Assembly (NCBI GenBank): GCA_910580185.1
Contig: CAJTWC010000006.1
Span: 1-64,000 of the forward strand
Reading direction: 5' to 3'
Length of the DNA stretch: 64,000 bases
DNA from: an uncultured Bacilli bacterium
GTDB lineage: Bacteria > Bacillota_I > Bacilli_A > RF39 > UBA660
Shown here: one piece after another, positions 41,021 to 51,070 of the stretch
Numbering within the stretch: position 1 is the stretch's first letter
Layout of the letters: every line of letters starts with the position of its first letter
Notes under the pieces: model-generated
Told to the model about the DNA's origin: nothing
Databases searched by the model: none
What the model saw: only the letters and a program-made list of their open reading frames with translations
Program-made: the position numbers and the translations under genes

Positions 41021-42607
41021 TTAATCTATTTTTTCATCAGCTTCTATATTTTCTATTTTCTCTTCATACTCAGTCATAATTTTATCAATTTCTTCTTTTA
41101 CTTCGGCATCTTGATTTACTTCATTTTCTTTTATAACATTTGTATCAAAATCATTACCTATAGTTTCAATATTTTCTGAATCATGACTAATATCTTTATC
41201 AGATTCATTTTTTTCTTCCTTTTTATTTTTCTTTATTAAAAGAAATATCAAAATACCAGCGATAATAACAAATACTACTATAGGAACAATATACAACACA
41301 TTAAACCCATTACCTTCTTTTGCATTTGAAAGAATAATATTTGACATTGTTAAAAAGTATTCAGAACCCTTTTCAGCGTTAAATTCTATATAACCATCAG
41401 TTACGATTATTTCTTTTTGAACAAGCTCTAACTTTTTAGTAGAAGTATTGTAATAATATAAATTTAGCTTACTATTATCTGCATATTTATCTCCTACATA
41501 TAATCTAATTTTTGTACCAGATGGTAATTTACCATCATGACTTAAACTAATATTTAAACCATCTGCATAATTTGATAATTTAGAAATTTCATTAGCATAC
41601 TTTGATGTATATGATATCGTTGTTAAAACATCATTTGCACTTTTTATTTTTGAACCATCAATTATAAAGCTATAAATAAGTTTTTTATTATCATCATAAT
41701 AATTTAGTTTAACTATTTTTTTACTTTTCTTAATTTTATTTAAATCATTTGAAGATAGCTTAGCATCAGAATTAATAATAATATTAATATCTTTTATTTT
41801 AGAATCTTTTAAAACTTCTTCTAGATCCTCTAAATAATAACCATCTTTTCTTGTTACTTTTATATTAATTTTATTTTGAGCTCCTGATTCTGCCGTTACT
41901 ACAAGTTCAATATTATTTTCTCCAACGTTTATTTCATGAACTCCAGTACCTGTTACATTACTTTTTTCATCTTCTAAAATAGCTTTAACATTTATATTAG
42001 TTACATTATTACTAACAGTTAATGTATAGTTATTATTATCTACCTTAACTAAATTATAACCATCTACCGATAATTCCTTTATATTATTATTGGTAGATAA
42101 ATTATTATTAACTTTATTATCATTGTTTTTCTTATTGTTATTGTTTTTATTAATGTTACTGCTACCATTATTACTATTATTAGAATTATTATTCGTATTT
42201 GAATTATTACTACTATTATTGTTGTTATTGTTATTAGAAGGTTCGGCAACATTTACATTAATAGTATAAGTTTTACCCGTTAAATCTTCATCATCATAAG
42301 TAGTAACATCTGCAGCATAAACCCTAATGGTTGCGTTACCAGAACTATTTGCATTAACTGTTATAGTACCACTTTGCATATCTAAAAACATGCTTGAACT
42401 AGAAACACTTGCAACTGAAGAATTCGATGATGAGATGTTTATTCTTCCAGCAGCATTATTTAAAGTTATCCTAAATGATGAAGAACCACCTTTAGTAATG
42501 TTTAAATTCGTAGTTGAAACAGAAATATTGCCCGCTGCAAAAACACTTATTGGAAGCAGACAAAAACTAATTAAAATTGTTAATATTAAATACTTTAACT
42601 TTTTCAT
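41021..42607 (-). CDS. Membrane-anchored Ig/cadherin-like surface protein
   Basis: 528 residues: signal peptide (1-25), a BIG-like Ig domain (26-115, GSSSFRITLNN...), an Asn/Ser-rich linker (about 120-170), a cadherin-like beta-sandwich (about 175-255, IKELSVDGYNLVKVDNNN), a further beta-rich region, one membrane helix (about 438-460) and an acidic cytoplasmic tail. Its start overlaps the stop of the giant protease gene as ATGA, so both are made together. It may help present or hold the protease at the surface. Its Ig domain does not clearly look like a cohesin. Confidence 0.75.
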   Translation of the reverse strand: MKKLKYLILTILISFCLLPISVFAAGNISVSTTNLNITKGGSSSFRITLNNAAGRINISSSNSSVASVSSSSMFLDMQSGTITVNANSSGNATIRVYAADVTTYDDEDLTGKTYTINVNVAEPSNNNNNNNSSNNSNTNNNSNNSNNGSSNINKNNNNKKNNDNKVNNNLSTNNNIKELSVDGYNLVKVDNNNYTLTVSNNVTNINVKAILEDEKSNVTGTGVHEINVGENNIELVVTAESGAQNKINIKVTRKDGYYLEDLEEVLKDSKIKDINIIINSDAKLSSNDLNKIKKSKKIVKLNYYDDNKKLIYSFIIDGSKIKSANDVLTTISYTSKYANEISKLSNYADGLNISLSHDGKLPSGTKIRLYVGDKYADNSKLNLYYYNTSTKKLELVQKEIIVTDGYIEFNAEKGSEYFLTMSNIILSNAKEGNGFNVLYIVPIVVFVIIAGILIFLLIKKNKKEEKNESDKDISHDSENIETIGNDFDTNVIKENEVNQDAEVKEEIDKIMTEYEEKIENIEADEKID

Positions 42608-45600
42608 AAACTCTCTCCATTCATGATATATTTTCTTATTTTTACATAGTCCGCTGAAGATATTTTATTATCATCATTTACATCAGCTGAGTAAAAATAT
42701 AAATTATCCTTTATTAATTCAGTTTGCATTATATGCTTTCTTATTTTTACATAATCTGCAGAAGTTATTTTTCCATCTCCATTTACGTCGCCTAATAAAG
42801 ATACTTTATATAAATAACTTTTACTGTTATTTATATTAACATCAATAAAGTCCCCTGTTTTAACTATGTCATCTACTAATTTTTTATCTTTATCATAATG
42901 GAAGAACTCTGTTACTTTAGAATAAGTATCTATATTATTAATAACATCTACAAATTTATTATTGTCCGTTATTAATATATCATTTTTTAATGATATACCA
43001 TCACCTAATTTTCTTATACCATAAATTTTAACTTTGTTACTACCGGTTAAATCTTCATAGCCATCTTTTGTAATTTTATAATTAACTGTATATTCTCCTA
43101 CCTCTTTAAATTTAGGTAATTCATCTAAATCATAATTAGTATTATTTATAGAATACTTAATATTGTAATCTGATGGTTCTATGTTTAAATCAATTGAATG
43201 CTCTTTTTCATCATAAAAGCCTTCATAATCTTTAGTGTTGTTAATTATTGTATTATCATTTTTTACCCATTGTGCATATAGTTCAAATACTCCATCATTT
43301 TCATCGATTAAATTTAATACCTTTCTTCCACTAGAATATAATTGACCCGATCCATCTAACTCTGTATTCCAACCTATAAAACTATAGCCTTCTCTAGTGA
43401 AAGTACATTTCGGCAAAGTTTTTTCAACATCATATGTGAATTTTTCTTCATATGGCCATCCCATTCCTCCATTTGCATAAAAAATAATTTTATAACTAAT
43501 TGGTGTCCACTGAGCATATAAAGGTATAATATCATTTTCTTCAGTCGATAAATTATTAATAATTTGTTCATCAGAATACTTAGTTCCCGTTCCATCTTGT
43601 TTAGTATTCCATTCAGTAAAAACATACCCTTTTTTAACGAAATCATTTTTTGCTATTTTTTCTTCTTTATCATAAGTTAATTCCTGCGTCTTATTATTAC
43701 CAATACCATCGCTTAAAAATAATGAATAATTAATTGGCGTCCACTGGGCATATAATGAAACATTATCCTTAACTACTATATTTTGCTTATCATCATAATT
43801 GATTCCTGTTCCATCTTGTTTAGTATTCCAACCCTTAAATTTGTAGCCTGTTTTAGTAAACATATTCCCTGATAATGCAACATTTTCATTTACTTTTGCA
43901 TCTATTTTATACATATTACCTTCACCACCATTTGCATTGAAAGTAATAGTAGCATTTTCCTTTTCCCATATAGCATATAAATTTATAACATCATTTTCTG
44001 TACTTGATAAATTTAAAACTTCCTCATTATTACTATAAGAAATACCAGTCCCATCTGCTTTTGTATTCCAACCTACAAATACATAACCTTCTTTTGTAAA
44101 AGTATTTGCAGGAATTTTTTTACTCTCATCATAATTTAATTTTATGTCATTCATAGTTCCTACACCAGTATTTGAGTTAAATCTTAATGTATATTTAATT
44201 GGTTTCCATTGAGCATATAGTTCAAATACACCATCATTTTCACTAATTAAATTTAATACCTGTTTTTCGTCTTCGTATGATTCACCTGTTCCATCTAACT
44301 CTGTATTCCAACCTATAAAACTATAACTTTTTTTCGTAAAAGTACATTTAGGTAACGTTTTTTCAATATCATAAGTAAACTTTTCTTCATATGGCCATCC
44401 CATTCCACTGTTTGCGTAAAACACAACTTTATAGTTTATTGGTTCCCACTGTGCATATAAAGTAAGATCAGCATTTATTATTGTTTCTTGTTTATTAATA
44501 TATGATATACCTGTTCCATCTGATTTTGTATTCCAGCCTTTAAATTTATATCCCTTTCTTTCAAAAGTATTTTCATTTAATACAAATTTAGTATCTTCAC
44601 TTACCTCCTGAATAATTTCAGTCTTATTATCAAAATTCGAATTAAAATGAACCTTACAATTTTTACTACCAACAACATTAATATTAATATCATTTTCATA
44701 GCCATCATAATCACTAACAACATGCATTGTAGCTGTTCCTGATTTCAGAGGACTTATAATTATTTCATATGGGTACGCTTCACTATTATTATATTTTTCG
44801 CTAATTTTAATTATATCATCGTTATCAGTAGTTACCTTTAATCTTCTAGTTATAAATTCCGAAGAAATGTAATCAGATAAAGATATATCGTTACCAAATT
44901 CTATGTTTATATCACTTATAGAATCAGTATAATCTAATCCCACACCTTTCAATATAGGTATTCTCTTTATTCCATCTACTTCATCAATTTTCCAATAAGA
45001 ATTAAAATCTTCTCCCCATTCACTATATTTATTTATATTTTTAAGTTCAGTTATATTACTTACCTTTTTAATAATGTTTGGAAATTCATATGTACTATCA
45101 GACCTACTTAAAGTATATCCATTATTAGAATAATTATAATCTATATCATGTATTGGAGTATCATAGAATTGATTCAATGACGTAATTTTTTTTGAATACC
45201 CAGTAGAAATATAGTTAGATATATTATAATAGTAACTATAATTTGCACTAATAAGACTTGTTTTATAATAAGACAAATTGTTGTCCAACATTACACCTAT
45301 ATTTTCAATATTAGAAATACTTGTCCCATTATTTGAATTATATTGATTAGAGCTAAACCTTATCAAACTTGAATGACTTTTTCCCTTTATTGTGGCTGAT
45401 GAAAAAATATTGTTTATTATTAGTTTTTTATATCCAGAAATATCCGCTACTAACCCATTAGCAAATTCCCCTTCAATACTTCCACCAATAATATATATAC
45501 TATCAATTAATGCTGTTCTTTCTCCAGTCTGATTTATATTAATACCACCAACCAAACCTCCTACATATTGCTTTGCAACAATATTTGGATTTACCAAATA

Positions 45601-47778
45601 AATATTCTTTATATATGTTTGATATTCATTAGAATCTTTAACATACCCAAATAATCCGGCATATTTTAATGTAGAATCATTAATTTGTAAATTTATTATC
45701 TTATGATTTTTACCATCAAACGAACCTGTAAAAGGGGTTTCATTAGTACCAATAGGGACCCATTCTTTAGTTAATTCAATATCCCTTTCTAATTCATAAT
45801 GAGAATCAAGATGATTGTGAATATACTTTAAATCCTCTTCTGTATATATTTTATATGGATTTTCCAAAGTGCCAGCGCCATCAAGAATAGTACCAATATT
45901 TAAAGATGTAGTTGCTTCAACATCTCCAATTTTTTGAACCAATCTATAAGTACCCGGCTCAAGTTTTTTTATTAAAGAAATTTCTGCATTAACATTATTT
46001 GCTGCTACAACATTGTTATTCACTTGCATTACATTTTCAAGTTTTTCAATATCATTATATAATTCATATATAATTTCAGAATTTGAAGGAATATTTCTTG
46101 TTTCAGAATATATTGTAAATTTATTTGAGTCTATATCTTTTTCCTCTTCTGTTAATATTAATTGTTCACTATCTAAATTTTTAGTAAATACAGATATTGA
46201 ATTATTATTAATTGATTGTTCAGAGCCAGAAATAATAACATCAAAATTTCCAGATTCAATAAATATATTTTTATCTGAAACATCCACTGTATATAATCCT
46301 GGATACTCCGTTTGATATGCGTCTGTAATTGAATATATATTTCCATTAATCTGAACAGATATATTATATTGTTGATTCATTAATATTGTGTGAAATTTAA
46401 TTTTTTGTATTTTTTCTTTATTATTATGCTTTTTTTCAAATGTTTGGGTTAATTTTTTTGTAACTTTACTACTAATCTTTCCATTATTATATACATTATC
46501 CCAATTTTTATCTTTCATTTCTGATAATGACGTTATATATGCAAAATTCACAAAATTGTTTTGAATTGAATCATAAGTCAAATAAATATATTCAGTATTA
46601 TTTTCACCCCAAGAATTTTTAACTAACCATGCTCCAGTTCCTTGCGTTAAAACGCCAGAAGTACATGTTCCATCAACAGTACTAGAATGCGTAGCCTTTC
46701 TACAATATGAATACTCATAATCATCATCCCATCCTATTATTTGCATAGCATGACCTGTTTCAGCAGGAGCAGTACTTCCCATAGGAAAACAAGTATGATT
46801 AGGGTCTAATACATAATATCCATCAGTATTAAGTGCTCCACATTGGCCCTTTGGGTCATATGCACCAACATATATGCCACCATAGTTTGTAACACCTTCT
46901 TTAATTATATTTATATATTCTTGTTGTAATTCTTTGCTTTTTTCATCACAACAAGCCTCCCAATCATCGACATCCATGCATTGTTCTGTAATTACCGATT
47001 CTATTCTTCCAAAATTAGGCAAATTAACAGTACTATTTACCTCATATAGAGAATTACTGTAATTATGTACTTTATACAATGGTTTTTCATCCAATGTTTC
47101 TACATATGGCATATAATCATCATCAACTAGAGATAAACCATTAGCCATTAATGTAGTTGCATATACAAAGTTACCTCCTAATCCAAGTGGTGCAGCACCC
47201 CATGGATTTTCATAATGCTTTATTCCATTTGTACTAGCTGCATAATCCAACTGCCTAACTGAAAATCGTGTTGAATTTTCATTTCTTGGTTCATTCTTTT
47301 TAATCATTAGATGACTTTCAGCATTCTCAATCGTTGCAAAAGCCCAACATGTTCCTAAGCCTCCTTGATTATACATTGGACTAGTATAGTTTTTCCCATC
47401 TACATTTTCTAAACTGTAAGATTTAGGAAATTCTTGGCTAGAGCTCTCATTATCAAATACATAATCTACACTGTATGAATTTGGAATTATCGATACATTT
47501 TTCTTTTGTTCGCTTGACAGTTGCAAATAAGCTACATATTGTGGATTTAAATACGGAACATTTTCTTCCTTATTTTTCTCAGTTAATATAACCTCGCCAG
47601 TTTCTTCATAAACTTCTTTTATATAATTTTTAGCTTCCTTAGGTAAATATGAATAAGATTCACTTGCTAAAATTTTATCAATCTTATTTTTTTTACCTGA
47701 ATTTAAAATTCCAAATGAAGCAACTCCAATTATTAAAAATACTACTACAAATAAAATTATTTTATAATTCTTTTTCAT
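42604..47778 (-). CDS. Giant papain-like surface protease with InlB-type repeats and dockerin
   Basis: 1724 residues. An N-terminal hydrophobic helix (6-26); a C1 papain domain with Cys144 in GGLGTCWAFA, His in ETGHAMQIIGWDD and Asn in LVKNSWGEN; a lectin-like beta domain after it; a GLUG-type segment (WVPIGTNETPFTGSFDGKNH); about six Listeria-Bacteroides (Flg_new/InlB) repeats, each with GWNTKxDGTG and YAQW; a bacterial Ig-like piece; and at the C-terminus a dockerin: DVNGDGKITSADYVKIRKHI and DVNDDNKISSADYVKIRKYI, two near-identical Ca2+ loops. It is probably a secreted or membrane-tethered peptidase attached through cohesin-dockerin contacts. Confidence 0.92.
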   Translation of the reverse strand: MKKNYKIILFVVVFLIIGVASFGILNSGKKNKIDKILASESYSYLPKEAKNYIKEVYEETGEVILTEKNKEENVPYLNPQYVAYLQLSSEQKKNVSIIPNSYSVDYVFDNESSSQEFPKSYSLENVDGKNYTSPMYNQGGLGTCWAFATIENAESHLMIKKNEPRNENSTRFSVRQLDYAASTNGIKHYENPWGAAPLGLGGNFVYATTLMANGLSLVDDDYMPYVETLDEKPLYKVHNYSNSLYEVNSTVNLPNFGRIESVITEQCMDVDDWEACCDEKSKELQQEYINIIKEGVTNYGGIYVGAYDPKGQCGALNTDGYYVLDPNHTCFPMGSTAPAETGHAMQIIGWDDDYEYSYCRKATHSSTVDGTCTSGVLTQGTGAWLVKNSWGENNTEYIYLTYDSIQNNFVNFAYITSLSEMKDKNWDNVYNNGKISSKVTKKLTQTFEKKHNNKEKIQKIKFHTILMNQQYNISVQINGNIYSITDAYQTEYPGLYTVDVSDKNIFIESGNFDVIISGSEQSINNNSISVFTKNLDSEQLILTEEEKDIDSNKFTIYSETRNIPSNSEIIYELYNDIEKLENVMQVNNNVVAANNVNAEISLIKKLEPGTYRLVQKIGDVEATTSLNIGTILDGAGTLENPYKIYTEEDLKYIHNHLDSHYELERDIELTKEWVPIGTNETPFTGSFDGKNHKIINLQINDSTLKYAGLFGYVKDSNEYQTYIKNIYLVNPNIVAKQYVGGLVGGININQTGERTALIDSIYIIGGSIEGEFANGLVADISGYKKLIINNIFSSATIKGKSHSSLIRFSSNQYNSNNGTSISNIENIGVMLDNNLSYYKTSLISANYSYYYNISNYISTGYSKKITSLNQFYDTPIHDIDYNYSNNGYTLSRSDSTYEFPNIIKKVSNITELKNINKYSEWGEDFNSYWKIDEVDGIKRIPILKGVGLDYTDSISDINIEFGNDISLSDYISSEFITRRLKVTTDNDDIIKISEKYNNSEAYPYEIIISPLKSGTATMHVVSDYDGYENDININVVGSKNCKVHFNSNFDNKTEIIQEVSEDTKFVLNENTFERKGYKFKGWNTKSDGTGISYINKQETIINADLTLYAQWEPINYKVVFYANSGMGWPYEEKFTYDIEKTLPKCTFTKKSYSFIGWNTELDGTGESYEDEKQVLNLISENDGVFELYAQWKPIKYTLRFNSNTGVGTMNDIKLNYDESKKIPANTFTKEGYVFVGWNTKADGTGISYSNNEEVLNLSSTENDVINLYAIWEKENATITFNANGGEGNMYKIDAKVNENVALSGNMFTKTGYKFKGWNTKQDGTGINYDDKQNIVVKDNVSLYAQWTPINYSLFLSDGIGNNKTQELTYDKEEKIAKNDFVKKGYVFTEWNTKQDGTGTKYSDEQIINNLSTEENDIIPLYAQWTPISYKIIFYANGGMGWPYEEKFTYDVEKTLPKCTFTREGYSFIGWNTELDGSGQLYSSGRKVLNLIDENDGVFELYAQWVKNDNTIINNTKDYEGFYDEKEHSIDLNIEPSDYNIKYSINNTNYDLDELPKFKEVGEYTVNYKITKDGYEDLTGSNKVKIYGIRKLGDGISLKNDILITDNNKFVDVINNIDTYSKVTEFFHYDKDKKLVDDIVKTGDFIDVNINNSKSYLYKVSLLGDVNGDGKITSADYVKIRKHIMQTELIKDNLYFYSADVNDDNKISSADYVKIRKYIMNGESL

Positions 47779-47981
47779 ACTGCATACTCCTCTACTATAT
47801 AGATAAATTATATCATAAATAAAAGATATAACTTATAAAAATAATAAATAAAGTAGAATTTTGTGATTAATAAATTATTAAAAGTAGATTTTTCAAAGAA
47901 ACTTTGCATTTGTATTTTTTCATATTTTCTTTAATTTTTTCAAATTTACAAACTTTGTTGTATAATAGATTTGGTGATACT
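47779..47981. promoter_or_regulatory. Divergent promoter region between protease and PepC-like genes
   Basis: Very AT-rich. On the plus strand TATAAT at 47959-47964 gives a start a few bases before GGTGAT and the ATG at 47982. The minus-strand promoter for the protease must also lie here, but no single -35/-10 pair stands out. Confidence 0.45.
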
Positions 47982-49181
47982 ATGAATAAAGAGATTAAAT
48001 TAGGGGATATATTAAAATACCAAAAAGAATATTTAAACGATGAAAATAATATTAATTTAGAAAACAATATTTATGAAAACGGTTTAGAAAATGTATGTTT
48101 AGATAAAGAACTTGTTAAAAATACTTCTTATAAATTTAATATACAAATACCAGAAATGAAAATGTATGATCAAAAACAAAGCTACGAATGTAATATTTAC
48201 GCATTTTTAAGAATGATAAAAAGCATCATGAAAAAAGATAATTCTATAAACACTAAAGGTTTAGATTTATCTGCAACATACATAGACTTTTATGATAAAT
48301 TAGAAAAAGTAAACATGTTTTATAATGAGTTATTAAAAGAAAACGATATAAGTTTAGAGATGATTAATGAAAAAGCTAATAAATATATTGTTATAGCAGG
48401 TACTTTCAACTCTTGTAAAAAAATAATTAATAAATATGGTCTTGTTACATCTAAATACATGAAAGAAGTAACTAACAAATATGATGCAAATATGGTTATA
48501 GAATTGTTAAGAAAAAAAGTAAAAACAGATGCTACTGTTCTAATCAATAGAAATGGTGAAAATGATGAAATATTAAAAGATATCTTGATTAGTGAAGCAT
48601 ATATCTTTTTATCTAAAGTAATTGGTAATCCACCTACTACGTTTGAATATAAAAAAGAAAAACTAACCCCTTTAGAATTTAGAAATAAATATTTAAAAAC
48701 CACTTTAGATGAATACGTTACGGTTACGTCTTATGATAAAGAAACATTAGAAAAAAGTTATTCATTTATACCTAGTATGTATTTAAAAGAAAATGAAGAA
48801 ATAATAACACTTGAGCATAATAAAATTAAAGAAGCTGTTATTTCACAACTAAAAGATGGTATTGGAGTTTGGTTTTCTGCAGAAGAATCTACTTCTTTAG
48901 ATTATGAAACTAATATCTTAGATGATAATGCTTTTAAATATGATGAAGTTTTAAATATAAGAAAACTACCAAATAATTATAAACTTAGTTTAGATATAAC
49001 TAATTATGACCATGCTATGTGTATTACTGGTGCACTTATTAAAGATAAAGAAGTAAAACACTTTAAAGTAGATAATAGCTTTGGTTATCATGGCAGGTAT
49101 AAAGGTCATTTAATAATGACTAATAGTTTTTTAGAAAACTGCGTAATAACTTTAATAATAAATAAAAAATATATAAATTAA
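47982..49181 (+). CDS. Divergent bleomycin-hydrolase/PepC-like cysteine peptidase
   Basis: 399 residues from MNKEIKLG (an upstream in-frame ATG at 47904 lies before the promoter). The triad of the C1B family is traceable: Gln-Ser-x-x-Cys in QKQSYECNIYAF (standard QSGRCW), His in NYDHAMCITG, and Asn in KVDNSFGYHG. Members are cytoplasmic aminopeptidases that form hexamers. This one is divergent around the active Cys, so activity is likely but altered. It lies 17 bp upstream of a gene of unknown function. Confidence 0.7.
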   Translation: MNKEIKLGDILKYQKEYLNDENNINLENNIYENGLENVCLDKELVKNTSYKFNIQIPEMKMYDQKQSYECNIYAFLRMIKSIMKKDNSINTKGLDLSATYIDFYDKLEKVNMFYNELLKENDISLEMINEKANKYIVIAGTFNSCKKIINKYGLVTSKYMKEVTNKYDANMVIELLRKKVKTDATVLINRNGENDEILKDILISEAYIFLSKVIGNPPTTFEYKKEKLTPLEFRNKYLKTTLDEYVTVTSYDKETLEKSYSFIPSMYLKENEEIITLEHNKIKEAVISQLKDGIGVWFSAEESTSLDYETNILDDNAFKYDEVLNIRKLPNNYKLSLDITNYDHAMCITGALIKDKEVKHFKVDNSFGYHGRYKGHLIMTNSFLENCVITLIINKKYIN

Positions 49182-49197
49182 ATAGGAGGTTTTATAA

Positions 49198-49995
49198 ATG
49201 TTATGTTTTAACAATAAGGATGATATTTCAAAGATGATGAAATATCACAGAACTCGTGATATGATAAACCTTCTACTTTATTTTCCAGAACTAAGTCCAA
49301 TTAGAGACCTAACAATAGTAGAAACAATTGATGAATATATAGAAAACTATGAAAAGTTTAAAAATTATCCTGGAGAAAGAAATGACAATCCGATAACTAA
49401 ACCCATGATGGTAAGTGTAGAAGGAAGAGGTTTAAAACCAGATGTCTTAAGTATATTTAAAAGAGTTAAAGAAATAGATGAAGATGGAGTAATGGTAATA
49501 TTTAATCAAACAAATACACCTTGCGAAAGATATGAAAGAGAAGCAGGAATAAATATTGATGTAATTATTGGGTATGGCATTTACATAGATGCAGTAGGAA
49601 AAGGCTTTGATGGAAGAGAAGTGTCCAAAGGATTAGATTGTCATGAAAGGTATTTTATACCTTGGCATGATATTAGGCGTTGTAACATAAATAATTTTAA
49701 AAATTATCAAACATTTATAATACCAGATGAAAAATATACTCAAAGTAGAAAAAATAGAATAATTTTTTTAGAATCAATAGATGTTCCTACTAATGATGCC
49801 GAAAATGGGGTTCCTACTAAATATAATGAAATACCAAATTATATTTGGCAAGAAATAATTGTTAAAGTAATTAAAAAATTAGAATCTAGGGAAGAAGAAT
49901 TTATCAGTCTTGGTATTAATGAATTTGTGATAAATGCAAATATAGAAAACGGAAAAATCTTAGCATGGCAAATGTTTGATAAAAATAGATATTAA
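49198..49995 (+). CDS. Conserved-looking protein of unknown function
   Basis: 265 residues, AGGAGG eight bases before ATG, in an operon with the PepC-like gene. Soluble, no signal. Segments such as GYGIYIDAVGKGFDGREVSKGLDCHERYFIPW, in which Gly, Asp, His and Trp-flanked residues cluster, look like an enzyme active site, but I recognise no family. It ends at a terminator. Confidence 0.7.
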   Translation: MLCFNNKDDISKMMKYHRTRDMINLLLYFPELSPIRDLTIVETIDEYIENYEKFKNYPGERNDNPITKPMMVSVEGRGLKPDVLSIFKRVKEIDEDGVMVIFNQTNTPCERYEREAGINIDVIIGYGIYIDAVGKGFDGREVSKGLDCHERYFIPWHDIRRCNINNFKNYQTFIIPDEKYTQSRKNRIIFLESIDVPTNDAENGVPTKYNEIPNYIWQEIIVKVIKKLESREEEFISLGINEFVINANIENGKILAWQMFDKNRY

Positions 49996-49997
49996 TA

Positions 49998-50026
49998 AAA
50001 GATAGCAATTGAATTTGCTATCTTTT
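49998..50026. terminator. Bidirectional terminator between the 265-residue gene and ddl
   Basis: AAAGATAGCAA-TTGAAT-TTGCTATCTTT with T-runs on both strands between convergent genes. Confidence 0.75.
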
Positions 50027-50028
50027 TG

Positions 50029-51024
50029 TTATACATTATTAATCAATATTGTTATTAAATCGGTATAGTTAATACCGATACTTTCAATTAGTTTAGGATA
50101 CATACTAATAGATGTAAATCCTGGTATGGTATTAATTTCATTTATATATATTTCTTTACTTTCTTCATCATAGAAAAAGTCCACTCTAGCATATCCATTA
50201 CAGTTTAGTCCTTTAAATATTTTTTTAGCGTATTCTTTAATTTTATCTACTACGCTTAATGGTATATCATCTGGAATTGTAGTATATGATGAAGCATTTA
50301 CATACTTAGCATCATAATCATAAAACTCGTTAGCCGATTTTATTTCTCCGGGATTTGAACATAATATATTTCCTTTATTTTCTAAAATGGCTACCTCTAG
50401 TTCCCTTGACCTTATAAATTTTTCTATAATTACTTTACCGTCATACTTTTTTGCTTCTTTAATAGCTTTTATTAACTCTTTTTTATCATTAGCTTTACTA
50501 ATACCTATTGATGAGCCACCATTAGCAGGTTTAACAATAATCGGAAACTCTATTTTTTCCATAATATCATTTATTTTATAATCATCATTAATAACCATAT
50601 ACGGAACTTGTTTTATATTTAAGCTATCAAATATAATTTTAGACATTGCCTTATCCATTCCTATACTACTAGCTAGAGTCTTACATCCAACAAATGGAAT
50701 ATTAAATAATTCTAACATACCTTGTAATTTTCCATCTTCACCACCAGTTCCATGTGTTATAGGGAAAATAACATCAAACCCTTTTAAGAAACTCACTATA
50801 TTGTCTATCTTTAATACGTTTGCTTCTTTCCAATTATCCTTTTCTAAATGAATTAAATCATCACTAAACTTATACCAAGTATCATCAAAATCAATACCTG
50901 CTATTTCATATTTAAATAACTTCTTATCAATATTTTCTATAATACTTTTAGCAGATTTACAAGAAACATAATGTTCACTTGAATTTCCACCAAATACAAT
51001 TAATACTTTCTTAATAAAAAACAC
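50029..51024 (-). CDS. ddl: D-alanine--D-alanine ligase
   Basis: An ATP-grasp enzyme making D-Ala-D-Ala for peptidoglycan. Features: KKVLIVFGGNSSEHYVSCKSA, FPITHGTGGEDGKLQG, PIIVKPANGGSSIGISKA, EKFIRSRELEVAI, ARVDFFYDEES and INEINTIPGFTSISMYPKL. The family start is normally MKKVLIVFGG. Here that codon is ATT (51015) with GAGGTG six bases before it; the only other option is a GTG lying within the RBS itself (51024). The RBS also lies in the 3' arm of a hairpin ending in six T, so initiation or read-through may be regulated. Confidence 0.92.
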   Translation of the reverse strand: MFFIKKVLIVFGGNSSEHYVSCKSAKSIIENIDKKLFKYEIAGIDFDDTWYKFSDDLIHLEKDNWKEANVLKIDNIVSFLKGFDVIFPITHGTGGEDGKLQGMLELFNIPFVGCKTLASSIGMDKAMSKIIFDSLNIKQVPYMVINDDYKINDIMEKIEFPIIVKPANGGSSIGISKANDKKELIKAIKEAKKYDGKVIIEKFIRSRELEVAILENKGNILCSNPGEIKSANEFYDYDAKYVNASSYTTIPDDIPLSVVDKIKEYAKKIFKGLNCNGYARVDFFYDEESKEIYINEINTIPGFTSISMYPKLIESIGINYTDLITILINNV

Positions 51025-51058
51025 CTCATTAAATTATATTTAATAAGGTATTTTTTTA
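51017..51058 (-). terminator. Terminator-like hairpin containing the ddl ribosome binding site
   Basis: Minus-strand ATACCTTATTAAA-TATAA-TTTAATGAGGTGT followed by six T and then ATT AAG AAA. It could end transcripts of the cohesin-like gene and at the same time hide GAGGTG. Confidence 0.65.
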
Positions 51059-51070
51059 TTATATATTTAA

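Noticed and set aside
42604..47778. Giant ORF as an adhesin only
   Set aside because: The papain triad (Cys144, His, Asn) is complete, so a protease with adhesive repeats is the better reading.
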